Shown: positions 27,364 to 36,589, counted from the stretch's first letter. The stretch is DNA of 64,000 nt from Bradyrhizobium sp. CCBAU 53340 (GCF_015291645.1 NZ_CP030055.1:5022001-5086000); one strand, 5' to 3'. Numbers and translations: made by a program. Notes: generated by a model not told the origin, from the sequence alone.

Positions 27364-28862
27364 CAGATGGTCCTCCGGAGGTTGTCATAGCGGGCACAAT
27401 CGGCGATCGGCGCATGACGGAGCGTCAGTGCGGCCGGCGTCATGATGTTGGCCGGTGGGGCGGGTTCGCGTTGCCGGGCCAGGATGTTGAGAACGACATC
27501 GGCGGAATGGACGCTGTGACTGAGCGCTTCGGCACAGGCCGCTTCCACCGCGGGCAGACCGTCAGTCAGCACCGCGTTGAGGATGTCGACCATCTGCCGA
27601 TTGCCGTCGTCGGTGCTGGCAAGCTTGCGCCGGATCCGCTCGATCGCGGCCGGCAGCACCCAGTCTTTGAAGGGAGCGCCGTTGCGCAAGGCGCCGGGTT
27701 TGCGGGCGAGCACCGGCACATAATGCCAGGGGTCGTAGACGGTATCGCCGCGGCCAAAGGATCGCGGGTGCTCGGCAACGATGCGTCCATCCTGACGGAT
27801 CACAATGCGATCGGCATAGGCTTGAACCTCGACCGGTCGTCCGACTGCGCTGGCTGCGACCGAGTACTTGTTGTTGTCGAAGCGCACCAGGCAGGTCTTC
27901 GAGACCGATGCCGTCACCGCATGGAAGCCGTCGAAGCGGCCGGCATAGGGAACGAGTTTGGGGCGTTCGGCTTCGAACACTTCCCAGATCGTCTGATCGA
28001 CCAGCTCCGGATGGCGATGAGCCTTGGCGTAGGCGATGCATTTGTCGAGCGGCCAGGCGTTTAACTCGTCGAGGTTTTTGAACCGCAGCCGCGGCGTGAA
28101 GAATCGTTCCCTGACCAGTCCGACCTGATTCTCGACCTGCCCCTTCTCCCAGCCGGAGGCGGGCGTACAGGCCACCGGATCGACCAGGTAGTGGCTGCAC
28201 ATCTGCAGGAAGCGGCGATTGTAGAGACGCCCTTTACCGACGAAGATCGTCTCTACGGCGGTCTTCATGTTGTCGTAGATGCCGCGGGTGCAGGTGCCTT
28301 TGAACAGGGCGAACGCCCGGTCGTGGGCGTCGAACACCATCTCCTGCGTCTCCCGCGGATAGGCCCGCACGAACAGCATGCGGCTGTGACAGAGCCGGAC
28401 ATGGGCGGCCTTCACCATCACCGTGGTGCCGCTCAGCAAGACCACCTCGTGGCTCCAGTCGAACTGGTAGGCTTCGCCGGGGGCAAAGCTCAGCGGGACA
28501 TAAGCGGCCGCGGTCGATTGCCCGCGTTCTTTGCTCCACCGCCTGGCGTAACGCCGCACCGCATCGTAACCGCCGTCATAGCCGCGGCCGCGCAGCTCTT
28601 CGAAGATCCGGATCAACGTCAGCTGTTCACGAGCCGATTTAGCCGCGTTCGCCGCCAGCAATCCGTCAAGCTCTACTGCCCATCGTCCCAGCTTTGGTCG
28701 CGGCTGCACCTGCCGCTCGTACTCGAAGGAGGTCTCTCCCGACCTCAGCACCTTCCGAACCGTGTTCCGCGACACCTTCAGGTCACGGGCGATCTCCTTG
28801 ATCGTCTTGCCCTTGATGAAGTGCTCGCGCCGGATCCGGGCAATCGTCTCCACGATCAGCAT
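27363..28862 (-). CDS. istA: IS21 transposase IstA
   Basis: 499 aa from ATG at 28862. An N-terminal helix-turn-helix ([20 protein letters not shown]) is followed by an rve-type integrase core. Likely catalytic residues are Asp in [10 protein letters not shown], Asp in [12 protein letters not shown] and Glu in [17 protein letters not shown]-terminal beta domain includes [20 protein letters not shown]. The frame is intact and coupled to istB, so the copy looks transposition-competent. Confidence 0.92.
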   Translation of the reverse strand: MLIVETIARIRREHFIKGKTIKEIARDLKVSRNTVRKVLRSGETSFEYERQVQPRPKLGRWAVELDGLLAANAAKSAREQLTLIRIFEELRGRGYDGGYDAVRRYARRWSKERGQSTAAAYVPLSFAPGEAYQFDWSHEVVLLSGTTVMVKAAHVRLCHSRMLFVRAYPRETQEMVFDAHDRAFALFKGTCTRGIYDNMKTAVETIFVGKGRLYNRRFLQMCSHYLVDPVACTPASGWEKGQVENQVGLVRERFFTPRLRFKNLDELNAWPLDKCIAYAKAHRHPELVDQTIWEVFEAERPKLVPYAGRFDGFHAVTASVSKTCLVRFDNNKYSVAASAVGRPVEVQAYADRIVIRQDGRIVAEHPRSFGRGDTVYDPWHYVPVLARKPGALRNGAPFKDWVLPAAIERIRRKLASTDDGNRQMVDILNAVLTDGLPAVEAACAEALSHSVHSADVVLNILARQREPAPPANIMTPAALTLRHAPIADCARYDNLRRTI

Positions 28863-28923
28863 CCCCCACCACCTGCTTCGTTCCAAAGCAGGCAGCGCAA
28901 CAGACCAATCTGTAGGGGGTCAG

Positions 28924-28970
28924 TTTTGGACGCCGATCCCCCGGCTTAGGGGGTCAATATTGCAGGCCGA
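28924..28970 (-). repeat. IS21 right terminal repeat
   Basis: On the minus strand it reads TCGGCCTGCAATATTGACCC, then GGCGTCCAA, matching the left end at 26504-26540. Confidence 0.75.
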
Positions 28971-28976
28971 ATGACA

Positions 28977-29191
28977 CCTATGAAATCAGGGAGCGCCCGG
29001 CCGGTGACGTCGCCGTCTGCTTTGCAGACCCGACGTTTGCGCTCCAGGCATTGGGTTGGAAGTCGACCCGGTCGTTGCAGCAAATGTGTACGGACCATTG
29101 GCGTTGGCAGCTGAAAAACCCCGACGGCTACAATGGTAGCGAGCTTCCGAAAGTTCAGGAGCCGTCCGGGCATTTCCGCCGTCACGGCTGA
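28977..29191 (+). pseudogene. galE: galE relic, C-terminal part
   Basis: In frame with the left part when the IS21 element is removed: YEIRERPAGDVAVCFADP, then ALQALGWKSTRSLQQMCTDH and NPDGYNG. This is the classic GalE C-terminus (GDVAxCYADP, LGWxA, WxWQxxNPxGY). It ends in TGA at 29189-29191. No start codon or NAD domain remains. Confidence 0.88.
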
Positions 29192-29360
29192 GTGTGCGCC
29201 CTAAAGGTGTTCGAACGGGCGCCGAAGGCTCCGACCGAATGAGCGTGTTTGGAGCTACGGCGGCAAGCATACCGCTCATCAGAGGTAGCTCGTATTGACC
29301 CAAAATCTCCAAGCCGCAGAGCGAGGCTACAGGTAAGATGCTCTCGCGTGGGGATTTTCG

Positions 29361-29576
29361 ATGCCACACTATCGTGCATTCGTTCTGGACGAACACGGCC
29401 AATTGGGGGGCGTGGTCAACCTTCACTGCCCAGATGACGCGTCCGCGACCGAGCGGGCTGGGCTGTTGGCGGACGGCCACGAGGTTCAACTCTGGCGGCT
29501 GGTTGCCGAGCTCAAACTTGGCGATCCACGGCACCGACCCAAGCGGCGCCGGGGCTCCCGCGCACCAATGCACTGA
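29361..29576 (+). CDS. small conserved-looking rhizobial protein
   Basis: 71 aa, beginning MPHYRAFVLDEHGQLGGVVN with CPDDASATERAGLLADGHEV and a basic tail. This pattern (a YRAF-type strand, an aspartate-rich turn, CxDD-x-A and a GHxVELW-like end) resembles short uncharacterised proteins common in Bradyrhizobium. GGGG lies nine bases before the ATG. No membrane segment. Function unknown. Confidence 0.5.
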   Translation: MPHYRAFVLDEHGQLGGVVNLHCPDDASATERAGLLADGHEVQLWRLVAELKLGDPRHRPKRRRGSRAPMH

Positions 29577-29833
29577 GCTCGATCAGCGTTGCGCGTTTGC
29601 CTCGCGGTCAGCTCCGCTGACAATCTGCATACGGTTCGACTGTGCCCCCTCGCCGGCTAGCGCATCAGCGACGCCGTGCCAACGGTAGACGCCGGTAAAG
29701 CCGCCTGACCGTGGCCGCGGCTGACGTGCGCCGCTGGCCGCGTTTGAGAGAAGCTGCCGATTTCCCCCGGCATGTGGCACGCAAGACGCCTTGCGCGAGG
29801 CCGATCAGCCTGTCCATTAAAAACGTTCGCGCG

Positions 29834-30196
29834 TCAATGGGTCGGGACTCCGCCAAATTGCGCCATCATCCGGTCGGCAGCTGCGGACAACGCGAAGCCG
29901 ACGCAGGCCGACAGCGCGTCGACCATAAAATCTCCAAACCTCGCGTGTCGTCCCGGCACCCATAGTTGCATGATCTCGAGCAGGCCGATCAACGCAACGG
30001 CGACCACTGAAGCAGTCCAGCGGCGCTGCGGATAGGCAAGCCCGAAGACGATCCCGACCAGAAGGAAGGCGAGCGCGTGATCGGCGTGCTGTCCGAAAAC
30101 AGGGTGAGGCCGAACGTCCTGAGGTCCGAGCGTTACGAAAGTGACAGCGGCCGCGAGCAGCCACGCGACGAACCGAAGAAGAGCGCTAATAATCAC
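29834..30196 (-). CDS. VanZ-like membrane protein
   Basis: 120 aa with three or four hydrophobic helices. It has FGQHADHALAFLLVGIVFGL, then ALIGLLEIMQLWVPGRHARF and GDFMVDALSACVGFALSAAA. The DHxxAF, E-x-x-Q and R-x-x-x-x-D-x-x-x-N/D-like pattern is that of the VanZ family. Homologues occur singly in exopolysaccharide loci, but their activity is not established. It is read opposite to the export gene unit. Confidence 0.75.
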   Translation of the reverse strand: MIISALLRFVAWLLAAAVTFVTLGPQDVRPHPVFGQHADHALAFLLVGIVFGLAYPQRRWTASVVAVALIGLLEIMQLWVPGRHARFGDFMVDALSACVGFALSAAADRMMAQFGGVPTH

Positions 30197-31240
30197 CAGA
30201 GCGCCTCGATTGGTAGCCCCAGCCGGGGTTTCTGAGACTCGACTTCAAGAACATGCTCCCTCCGACGGCAAGTCAATAATCGCGCCCGTCAGCAAGTATT
30301 CTTCGTAGACCGCGCCGAGGCCGCGAACCTTCAACGATCCAGTCGCCTGCAGGCTTCCGGCTCCGGCCAGATCAACCTGCCAGTTTCCACGCTGAGCTTG
30401 CGGGACTGCAGCAGGGTGTGTTCGTACGCAGTTGCATCATGTAGCGACGCTAGCTTCCGAGTGGTGGAACACCCGGTCAATCGTTACAACCTGCTCCTGA
30501 CACGTGAGTGCAGAATTCCGGATGTGCGTGGACAAAAGGAGAGTACTCCAAAGGATCGGACACCAAGCCGAAATCCGGATGTGGCCTTCAACGGCTCGAC
30601 GGTTCGGGCTTACGCGCTTGCTCAGGATCAGCATACGGCCGATTAAATGCGAAACATCCTTGGATGCTCGACATACAATTTCAAATAGCGGTTGGTACAG
30701 GCTGATTCGCACAGGGAGTACCCGTCCATGGCAGTCGTTCTAAAGCGCCGTTTCTCGGCAAAGGTTGAGGGCAATGCAATGGCGATCCCGGAAGGCGCTA
30801 CTCGGAGCCCAGCTTGTCGATTAGTCGCGCGCAGACCATTGAATGGGACGGCCAAGCCCTGAGCGGCTAGTTAGACTTCGACGGAACGCCGACGAAAGTC
30901 TCAGCAGACCGGGAAACAATCCATGCCCATGCGCCCGGGCTTTAGTGACGCACTCAACTGGGAAATCGACCGGCATCTGGATGAGATTTTTTATAAGCTG
31001 CTGCCGTTTTTTAAAGCAGAAAAGGCGAAATTTCTAGCGCGGTGATTGTGTTGCACGGGAGAATTGTCGATCCGTTTGTTTCGGCCAAATGGACCACCAA
31101 CCTGGAGTCGCGAAATACACGGAAAGAAACTTTGAGCAGTTAACGACGTCGATGATCAGACACATCCGTGGCCTAACCCAAAAGTGGTGGGGAGGGTCCT
31201 CCATGCGAGCTATATGACTCGCGTAAAGATGGAGGGCATA
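30197..31240. other. 1-kb region without a recognised gene
   Basis: Between the divergent VanZ-like and coiled-coil genes. A 44-codon plus-strand frame at 30728 (MAVVLKRRFSAKVEG) has no family I can name. A minus-strand stretch at about 30250-30400 reads SLKVRGLGAVYEEYLLTGAI but has no start and cannot be assigned. The promoter of the downstream cluster should lie close to 31240. Confidence 0.35.
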
Positions 31241-33655
31241 ATGAAGCATCCGAAAGACGCCGTATCGCCACGCGACGTGATCGCAGATGAGTCGCACGGT
31301 CATGCTCAACGAGGAAGTGAAGTGATGAAGATGTCCCTCATGCGGGGACAATGTGCCCCCCTGTACATGACAGGGGTGATGCTCGCTATGGCATGGGCGT
31401 TGGAAACGGAGGCGTCTCCGGCTCAGCCACGGCACCCAGCAGATCCGCAACAGGCGACGACTACCCGCCATCCCATCTCTGACGAGTTCAAGACCTTGCC
31501 GCCGCGCCCAGGCGGCAACGACAAGTCGATGCAGATTGCTCAAGCTACGACTGGCGACACAGGAGCTCTGCAACAACTTCCGGAACGGCACGGCGACTGG
31601 GCAGAGTCACTGTCCTGCGAACTTGTTCTTGCAAGGCGCGACATCGAGTTGCTGCAACATCTCGAGCAGGAGCACGATCGGGCCGAGTGGCTGGTGCAGG
31701 GTCTTGACGCGGCGCGGCGCGAGGTGGAGAGCCAAAAGGCGCTGGCGATGAAGGCCGTCGAGGAAGCTTCCCGACTGAAGGAAGCTTTCCGGCTGAATCA
31801 AGCGGGCGAGAGCGGCGCGGCTGAGCTGCAGATATCGTTGCAGCAGGAACGCGATCGGTCAGCACGGCTGGAGCGGGATCTCGCAGCCGCGCGGCGCGAC
31901 GTCGAAACCCAGATCGCGCTGGCGACGACAGCAGGCGAGGAAACGTCCCGGCTGAAACAGGCGGCCGAGAGCGGCGCGGCTGAGCTGCAGAAGACGCTGC
32001 AGCAGGAACGCGATCGGTCAGCACGGTTGGAGCAAAATCTCGCAGCAGCGCGGCACGATGTCGAAACCCAGACTTCGCTGGCGAGGACGGCAGGTGAGGA
32101 AACGTCCCGGCTGAAACAGGCTGGCGAGAGCGGCGCCGCGGAGTTGCAGAAGACGCTGCAGCAGGAACGCGATCGGTCAGCACGGCTGGAGCAGGATCTT
32201 GCAGCAGCGCGGCGCGATGTCGAAACCCAGACTGCGCTGGCGACGACGGCAGGTGAGGAAGCGTCCCGGCTGAAACAGGCGGGCGAGAGTGGCGCCGCAG
32301 AGTTACAGAAGACGCTGCAGCAGGAGCGCGATCGGTCAGCACGGCTGGAGCAGACTCTCGCAAACGCGCGGCATGACCTCGAGTTCCAGGCTGCGCTTCT
32401 CGCAAAGGCAAACGAGGAAGTTTCGCAGCGAAGCCGGGGGGCGGAGGCCAACGCCGCGGACTTGAGGCAATCGATGCAGAAGGAGCGTGAAAGGGCCGAC
32501 ACGCTTGCACAGGATCTCTCCCTCACGCGAAGCGCTATTTATGCATACGAGGCGCAAACGGCCCTGTTGGCGAAAGCCAGCGAGGGCGCGTCCCCGCTGA
32601 ATGCGGCAGAAGAGAGCGGCGCGACGAAGTTGCAGAAATCGCTGCAACAGGAGCGGGATCGGACTGGCCAGCTGGAGCAGGCGCTTGCGACCGCACGACG
32701 AGATATCGATACGCAGACCGCGCTGGCGGCGAAAGCGAGCGGGGAGGTCACCAAGCTCACGCAGGCGGTAAAAGCCGCCGCTGCGGAGCAGAGCCGATCA
32801 ATCCAGAAAGAGCATGACAGAGCCGAAGCGCTGGCGCAGGATCTCTCGAGTGCGCGGACCAAGATCTACGCATACGAAGCTCAAGCCAAAGCCAGCGAAG
32901 AAGCGGCACAGCTCAAACGGGAGCAGGACAGCAACATGGCCTCCTCGTGCCAATCACAGCAACAGGAGCGCGATCGGGCCGAGCAGTTGGCCCGGGATCT
33001 GGCAAAGGCAAACAACGATCTTCAGGCGCAGACCGAACGAGCATCCAAAGCGAGCGAGGGGGCCCTGGCGATCAAGCAGGCCAAGGAGCGAGACTCGGCC
33101 GAACTGCGCAGCATGTTGCAGCGTGAGCGCGAGCGGGTCCAGAAGCTGGAAACGGAGATCGCATCGGCGCATCCGGACAATGGCGCATTCGTGGCGAGAT
33201 TTCCTTCTATCGCGCCTCAGTTCGCGGCGGCCGGAACGATTTTGCGTGAGCAGCCGATCGGAGCACTGACGCAACAGCTCAAAAGCGCGCCTGTTCTGGA
33301 AAGCCGCGGGCCAGATGAGCAGGTCCACGATCAGACTACAGGACTCCGAGACGCAAAAGAGGTCCGGGTCAATTCCGACGAAGCAGCGCAGGTCGCGAGG
33401 CTGGTCGCGCGCGCGAGCTTGCTGCTTGAACAGGGAGACATCGGATCGGCACGGACCATACTCGAGCACGTCATCCGAATGGGGAGCGCGCAGGCCATCT
33501 TTGTGCTCGCGGAAACCTACGATCCGCTCACCCTTCCTAGCTTTGGAACGTACGGAACTCATGGCGACGCGAGCCGCGCTCGAGATCTCTATGCGCAGGC
33601 CGAAGTCAGAGGAATCAAGGAGGCCAAGCCGCGACTCGACGCTTTAGGTCGATAG
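31241..33655 (+). CDS. exported long coiled-coil protein with 53-residue repeats
   Basis: 804 aa from ATG at 31241, with GGAGG seven bases upstream; an internal ATG at 31325, with GAGG in front, would place a signal sequence (MTGVMLAMAWALETEASPAQ) at the very N-terminus. After a Pro/Ala-rich linker, residues about 125-660 are almost continuous heptads rich in E, Q, R and A. They include four near-identical 53-residue repeats starting ESGAAELQKTLQQERDRSAR. The C-terminal 90 residues form a TPR/Sel1-like pair: ARLVARASLLLEQGDIGSAR with HVIRMGSAQAIFVLAETYDP. Probably a periplasmic or surface scaffold. Function unknown. Confidence 0.7.
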   Translation: MKHPKDAVSPRDVIADESHGHAQRGSEVMKMSLMRGQCAPLYMTGVMLAMAWALETEASPAQPRHPADPQQATTTRHPISDEFKTLPPRPGGNDKSMQIAQATTGDTGALQQLPERHGDWAESLSCELVLARRDIELLQHLEQEHDRAEWLVQGLDAARREVESQKALAMKAVEEASRLKEAFRLNQAGESGAAELQISLQQERDRSARLERDLAAARRDVETQIALATTAGEETSRLKQAAESGAAELQKTLQQERDRSARLEQNLAAARHDVETQTSLARTAGEETSRLKQAGESGAAELQKTLQQERDRSARLEQDLAAARRDVETQTALATTAGEEASRLKQAGESGAAELQKTLQQERDRSARLEQTLANARHDLEFQAALLAKANEEVSQRSRGAEANAADLRQSMQKERERADTLAQDLSLTRSAIYAYEAQTALLAKASEGASPLNAAEESGATKLQKSLQQERDRTGQLEQALATARRDIDTQTALAAKASGEVTKLTQAVKAAAAEQSRSIQKEHDRAEALAQDLSSARTKIYAYEAQAKASEEAAQLKREQDSNMASSCQSQQQERDRAEQLARDLAKANNDLQAQTERASKASEGALAIKQAKERDSAELRSMLQRERERVQKLETEIASAHPDNGAFVARFPSIAPQFAAAGTILREQPIGALTQQLKSAPVLESRGPDEQVHDQTTGLRDAKEVRVNSDEAAQVARLVARASLLLEQGDIGSARTILEHVIRMGSAQAIFVLAETYDPLTLPSFGTYGTHGDASRARDLYAQAEVRGIKEAKPRLDALGR
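31807..32442 (+). repeat. four tandem 159-bp repeats within the coiled-coil gene
   Basis: Copies start near 31807, 31966, 32125 and 32284. They begin GAGAGCGGCGC and include GAACGCGATCGGTCAGCACG (one copy has GAGCGCGATCGG). The period of 159 bp equals 53 codons. Near identity at DNA level points to recent tandem amplification or ongoing gene conversion; length variation among strains is likely. Confidence 0.8.
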
Positions 33656-33742
33656 CGCGATGCCCAACGGCCATTTTACAGAACACCACGCGTTTTCCGA
33701 CAGCGCCGACCCGCTCGGCGCACATATAGAGGACGATGATTG

Positions 33743-34786
33743 ATGAAAGAGGTCATCGGATTGAACCGGCTGCTCTTCCTCGCGGCGTTTGCAGCATTCC
33801 TCCTGATCCCGCATTCCTGGACGGATGCCCGGCCACAGAATGTTCACCCTCTCAAGGTTCGACTGACGCGGCCCGAGGTACTGCCGCCAAGACCTGAGAC
33901 GGTCTTGATGAACTCCTGGACAATCGGGCTGGCTGGAGGTCTGCTCGAGGGTGCGCCGATCCGCCTGGCAGCGGAGATCGCGCGAGTGGTCGACGACGGA
34001 GATAACTTGCACGTTCTCCCGGTTGTCACTCGCGGGGCCACGGAAAACTTGAACTCGCTGCTCTATCTGCGCGGTATCGACGCGGCCATCATCAATTCCG
34101 ACGCTCTTGAAGAGTACAAAGCCCAAGTGCCGGACATCCAGAGACGAATTGCGTACGTCCTCAATCTGTTTCCGTCCGAGCTGCATATTTTCGTTCGACC
34201 GGAGATCCAGAGCTTGAGCGATCTTACCGGCAAGAAGGTGAACTTCAATACGCAAGGCACCGCTGCGGCCTATTCAGGGCCGATGATCTTCAGTCGACTC
34301 AATCTCGATGTGGAGAAGATGTTTATTCCGCATCAGGTCGCGCTCGAACAGATGCGCAAGGGCGATATGGCAGCCGTCGTCTTCATCACATCGAAGCCTG
34401 TGGGGGCCTTCGTGCGAGGAAAGTGGGAATCTGGATTCAAGTTCCTACCCCTTCCCTATGACGCCAGATTAGAGGACTATTATCTTCCGGCCGCCCTCAG
34501 CGAAGCCGACTATCCCAGTCTGATCAAGCCGGGCGAGCAGATCTCAACGATCGCCGTGCCGACCGCTCTGGTTGCCTTCAATTGGCCAGCCAAATCGAAT
34601 CGCGCCGAGCGCCTTTCACGCTTTATCGACCACCTGTTCTCCCGGATCGACAAACTGCAGGGACCGGGTTTCGACCCGAAGTGGAAATCCATCAACCTCG
34701 CTGCGACAGTTCCGGGCCTCACGCGCGTTCCTGCAGCGCAGGCTTGGCTGGATCGTCAGCAACGCCCAACACAAGCATCACAATGA
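33743..34786 (+). CDS. TAXI-family (TRAP/NMT1-like) solute-binding protein
   Basis: 347 aa from ATG at 33743, AGAGGA nine bases upstream. The signal peptide is RLLFLAAFAAFLLIPHSWTD-like (residues 8-28). The periplasmic-binding fold shows MNSWTIGLAGGLLEGAPIRL, then LPVVTRGATENLNSLLYLRG, IDAAIINSDAL and LTGKKVNFNTQGTAA, the pattern of TAXI proteins. No TRAP membrane subunits lie nearby, so it may act as an orphan sensor or with a distant transporter. Its stop overlaps the next start as ATGA, tying it to the VasI-like gene. Confidence 0.75.
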   Translation: MKEVIGLNRLLFLAAFAAFLLIPHSWTDARPQNVHPLKVRLTRPEVLPPRPETVLMNSWTIGLAGGLLEGAPIRLAAEIARVVDDGDNLHVLPVVTRGATENLNSLLYLRGIDAAIINSDALEEYKAQVPDIQRRIAYVLNLFPSELHIFVRPEIQSLSDLTGKKVNFNTQGTAAAYSGPMIFSRLNLDVEKMFIPHQVALEQMRKGDMAAVVFITSKPVGAFVRGKWESGFKFLPLPYDARLEDYYLPAALSEADYPSLIKPGEQISTIAVPTALVAFNWPAKSNRAERLSRFIDHLFSRIDKLQGPGFDPKWKSINLAATVPGLTRVPAAQAWLDRQQRPTQASQ

Positions 34787-35403
34787 ACCGCACCGTAGTC
34801 CTGCTTCTCATTTCTTTCGGAGCCACGACCGGCATGGCGTCAGCTCTGGATTCGACGACGGAGTTGGACTCCTGCCTTCAGAGGCCACACACGGAGCGCC
34901 TCGGGTGTCTCGACAAATTAACGCGAACCATTGCACCCCACCCTCGCCAGTCGCCCGAAGACGAGTGGATCGTCAGCCTGACGACCTCGCCGATAGACTA
35001 CTCTCCAATCGCAACTGCTACGACATCGTCGCGCAGCGGGATCGCCGACGCCGCAATGCAATTGTCCATCCGATGTCGCGGCGGTCAGACCGAATTGATG
35101 CTGACGGGACCCGGCATCGCCCACGAAGGGCGCGGCGATGCAATTTCCTATCGCGTCAACGATAGCCCGGCCGTGCAAGTAGCGGCGGGCACCCCGACGT
35201 CCGGACCCGGCATTGCGTTCACGGGTGACGTTGTTCGCTTACTGCAGTCGCTTCCGAACAGCGGGGACCTAATTGTCCAGCTCTCACCACGGGGCGGAAC
35301 AACCTATGTCGGAACATTTTCCCTTGCCGGGCTCGAGGCGGTGCGCACAAAGATGGCGGCTGCTTGCAAATGGTCGCGAGCGATCGCGGCGCCCGGTCAT
35401 TGA
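34783..35403 (+). CDS. VasI/TagO-like secreted protein, first paralogue
   Basis: 206 aa with signal peptide MNRTVVLLLISFGATTGMAS. The mature part has a short Cys pair (DSCLQRPHTERLGCLDKL), then WIVSLTTSPIDYSPIATATT, LSIRCRGGQTELMLTG and ISYRVNDSPA. It ends AGLEAVRTKMAAACKW. This is the layout of the type VI secretion-associated VasI/EvfG family: N-terminal C-x9-C-x-D, W-SPxDDSP, LRCxxGxTE, C-terminal C-x-W. No other type VI genes are present, so a role outside that system is likely. Translationally coupled to the TAXI gene. Confidence 0.72.
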   Translation: MNRTVVLLLISFGATTGMASALDSTTELDSCLQRPHTERLGCLDKLTRTIAPHPRQSPEDEWIVSLTTSPIDYSPIATATTSSRSGIADAAMQLSIRCRGGQTELMLTGPGIAHEGRGDAISYRVNDSPAVQVAAGTPTSGPGIAFTGDVVRLLQSLPNSGDLIVQLSPRGGTTYVGTFSLAGLEAVRTKMAAACKWSRAIAAPGH

Positions 35404-35436
35404 TGCGTGCTTGTGAATCGTTTGACGGAGGCGGAT

Positions 35437-36036
35437 ATGATCAAGTTTCAACATACTGCCGAAGCGTTTGCGACGGCAGCCATTGCTGTTTTGGTGTCCG
35501 CATCGTTTGCGAGCGCTGAGCAGGGTGGAAGATACTGGACCCCGGGAGACGCGCAGCCCGTCCAGCAAAGGGTGACGCATCTAGGACGGCATGGAGCGCG
35601 GCCGGCGACGCTGATGCGAAAAGTATCACCGGCTGCCCATGTGGAGCAGTCGGGGATACTGAAGGCGAGAGAGCATCATCTAATCCTGCAGGTAAACTCA
35701 AATGACGCCCCGGCGATGAACCTCGCGCTCAACAACGCAGCAAATGTGACCCAATACTACAAAGACATCGGTGAGAAGGTGAAAATCGAGGTTGTCACAT
35801 TTGGGCCGGGCCTTCACATGCTGCGGGAAGACACATCTCCCGTAAAGGCGCGCATCGAAGAAATGGCCCTAAGCATGCCTGAGGTTTCATTCAAGGCCTG
35901 CGGTAACACCCAAGAGAAAATGAAGCAGGCCGAGAACAAAGACATACCGATCGTTCGTCAGGCGGAGATTGTGAAATCCGGCGTCGTGCGCGTGATGGAA
36001 TTGCAGGAGATGGGGTGGACCTACGTCAAACCGTGA
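35437..36036 (+). CDS. periplasmic DsrE/F-like protein
   Basis: 199 aa from ATG at 35437 after GGAGG. The signal peptide ends near ASAEQ (residue about 30). The C-terminal 120 residues have the DsrE fold pattern: LILQVNSNDAPAMNLALNNA, KVKIEVVTFGPGLHMLREDT, then SFKACGNTQEKM with the single conserved Cys, and GVVRVMELQEMGWTYVKP. DsrE-fold proteins handle sulfur carriers or bind small ligands; many exported forms have no known role. It lies 33 bp after the VasI-like gene and likely belongs to the same operon. Confidence 0.75.
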   Translation: MIKFQHTAEAFATAAIAVLVSASFASAEQGGRYWTPGDAQPVQQRVTHLGRHGARPATLMRKVSPAAHVEQSGILKAREHHLILQVNSNDAPAMNLALNNAANVTQYYKDIGEKVKIEVVTFGPGLHMLREDTSPVKARIEEMALSMPEVSFKACGNTQEKMKQAENKDIPIVRQAEIVKSGVVRVMELQEMGWTYVKP

Positions 36037-36162
36037 GCCGGCGCCATCGGCGCGGGCACCCGCCCGAAGCATCAACTCATGACCTTCGGCGAGAGAAAAC
36101 GTGTCGAAGTGCATTTCGCCCGGCAGTCGCGGTGCCGAGACTTCATTCACGGCGAGAGAGGC

Positions 36163-36390
36163 ATGCCGGGACCAACCCCAACCAACCTCCAGTTTCCGGC
36201 TGGTTCGCGCATCCGAGTCACGCCTGCAGCAGGCCGCCGTCTGGCTGGAAGAACCGGTACGGTGATCGGCGCTGGATACTACCCGAAAAGCATCCGTCTA
36301 GTCCTGGACGGGTCAAAACTTCCAATCACTTTGCACGCCGATTATTTGGCGCCGATAGAGAGCGACATCGGTTCCAACACATCGGATTGA
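36163..36390 (+). CDS. small KOW-like hypothetical protein
   Basis: 75 aa from ATG at 36163 with AGAGAGG in front; an in-frame ATG at 36079 is possible. A beta-rich stretch, GSRIRVTPAAGRRLAGRTGT followed by VIGAGYYPKSIRLVLDGSK and LHADYLAPIE, resembles a single KOW/SH3-like barrel. Proteins of this size and pattern are frequent in Bradyrhizobium. Function unknown. Confidence 0.45.
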   Translation: MPGPTPTNLQFPAGSRIRVTPAAGRRLAGRTGTVIGAGYYPKSIRLVLDGSKLPITLHADYLAPIESDIGSNTSD

Positions 36391-36505
36391 CGGTGAGCAC
36401 TGCATTCCTTGATCACGGGAACACTGGTCACCTCGCCAAAACGCAACGAACGCAAGCGGACATAGGTGAAACCGCAATTAAGTCAACGAAGCTGATCAAT
36501 CTTCC

Positions 36506-36554
36506 GCCGCTGATAGCGGTCTGGTTGCAGGTTCGAGTCCTGCCGGGCCCACCA
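36506..36554 (+). other. 3' fragment of a tRNA gene (probable attachment-site scar)
   Basis: Ends with a perfect T-arm (GCAGG, loop TTCGAGT, CCTGC), acceptor 3' strand CGGGCCC and ACCA. The sequence before it, CGGTCTGGTT, looks like the 3' anticodon strand and variable loop. No 5' half (GGGCCCG start, D-arm) exists upstream, and the anticodon stem does not close. A lone tRNA 3' end is the usual product of tyrosine-recombinase integration. The likely parent is a tRNA-Met(CAT)-type gene, judged from memory of rhizobial tRNAs, so the identity is tentative. Confidence 0.65.
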
Positions 36555-36589
36555 TGCTTCGCCCTCCTTCGGGCTTCGCTTGGCGCAGC

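Larger units (their letters stand above)
26503..28976 (-). mobile_element. IS21-family insertion sequence, about 2.47 kb
   Basis: It carries istA and istB on the minus strand and splits galE. The ends share TCGGCCTGCAA (26504 onward; complement ending at 28970), each followed inward by TTGACCCC and a second repeat GGCGTCCAA, the multiple terminal repeats typical of IS21. The interrupted galE codons rejoin exactly if CCTA at 26499-26502 and 28977-28980 is a 4-bp target duplication. The exact outer bases are uncertain by a few positions because the outermost left end differs from TGTCAT at the right. Confidence 0.88.

Noticed and set aside
26629..27390. 253-codon frame antisense to istB
   Set aside because: The mirror of IstB Walker and helical regions; the minus-strand frame is a clear IS21 helper.
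31807..32442. CRISPR-like array
   Set aside because: The repeats are 159 bp, contiguous without spacers, and translate into coiled-coil heptads.
31798..32526. Serine/cysteine-rich antisense open frames opposite the coiled-coil gene
   Set aside because: They mirror the repeats of the real gene; the sense frame has the ribosome site, heptads and downstream operon.
36483..36589. Protein tail reading ARQDSNLQPDRYQ on the minus strand
   Set aside because: This peptide is the familiar artefact of translating the complement of a tRNA 3' end; the sequence is the tRNA fragment, not protein.
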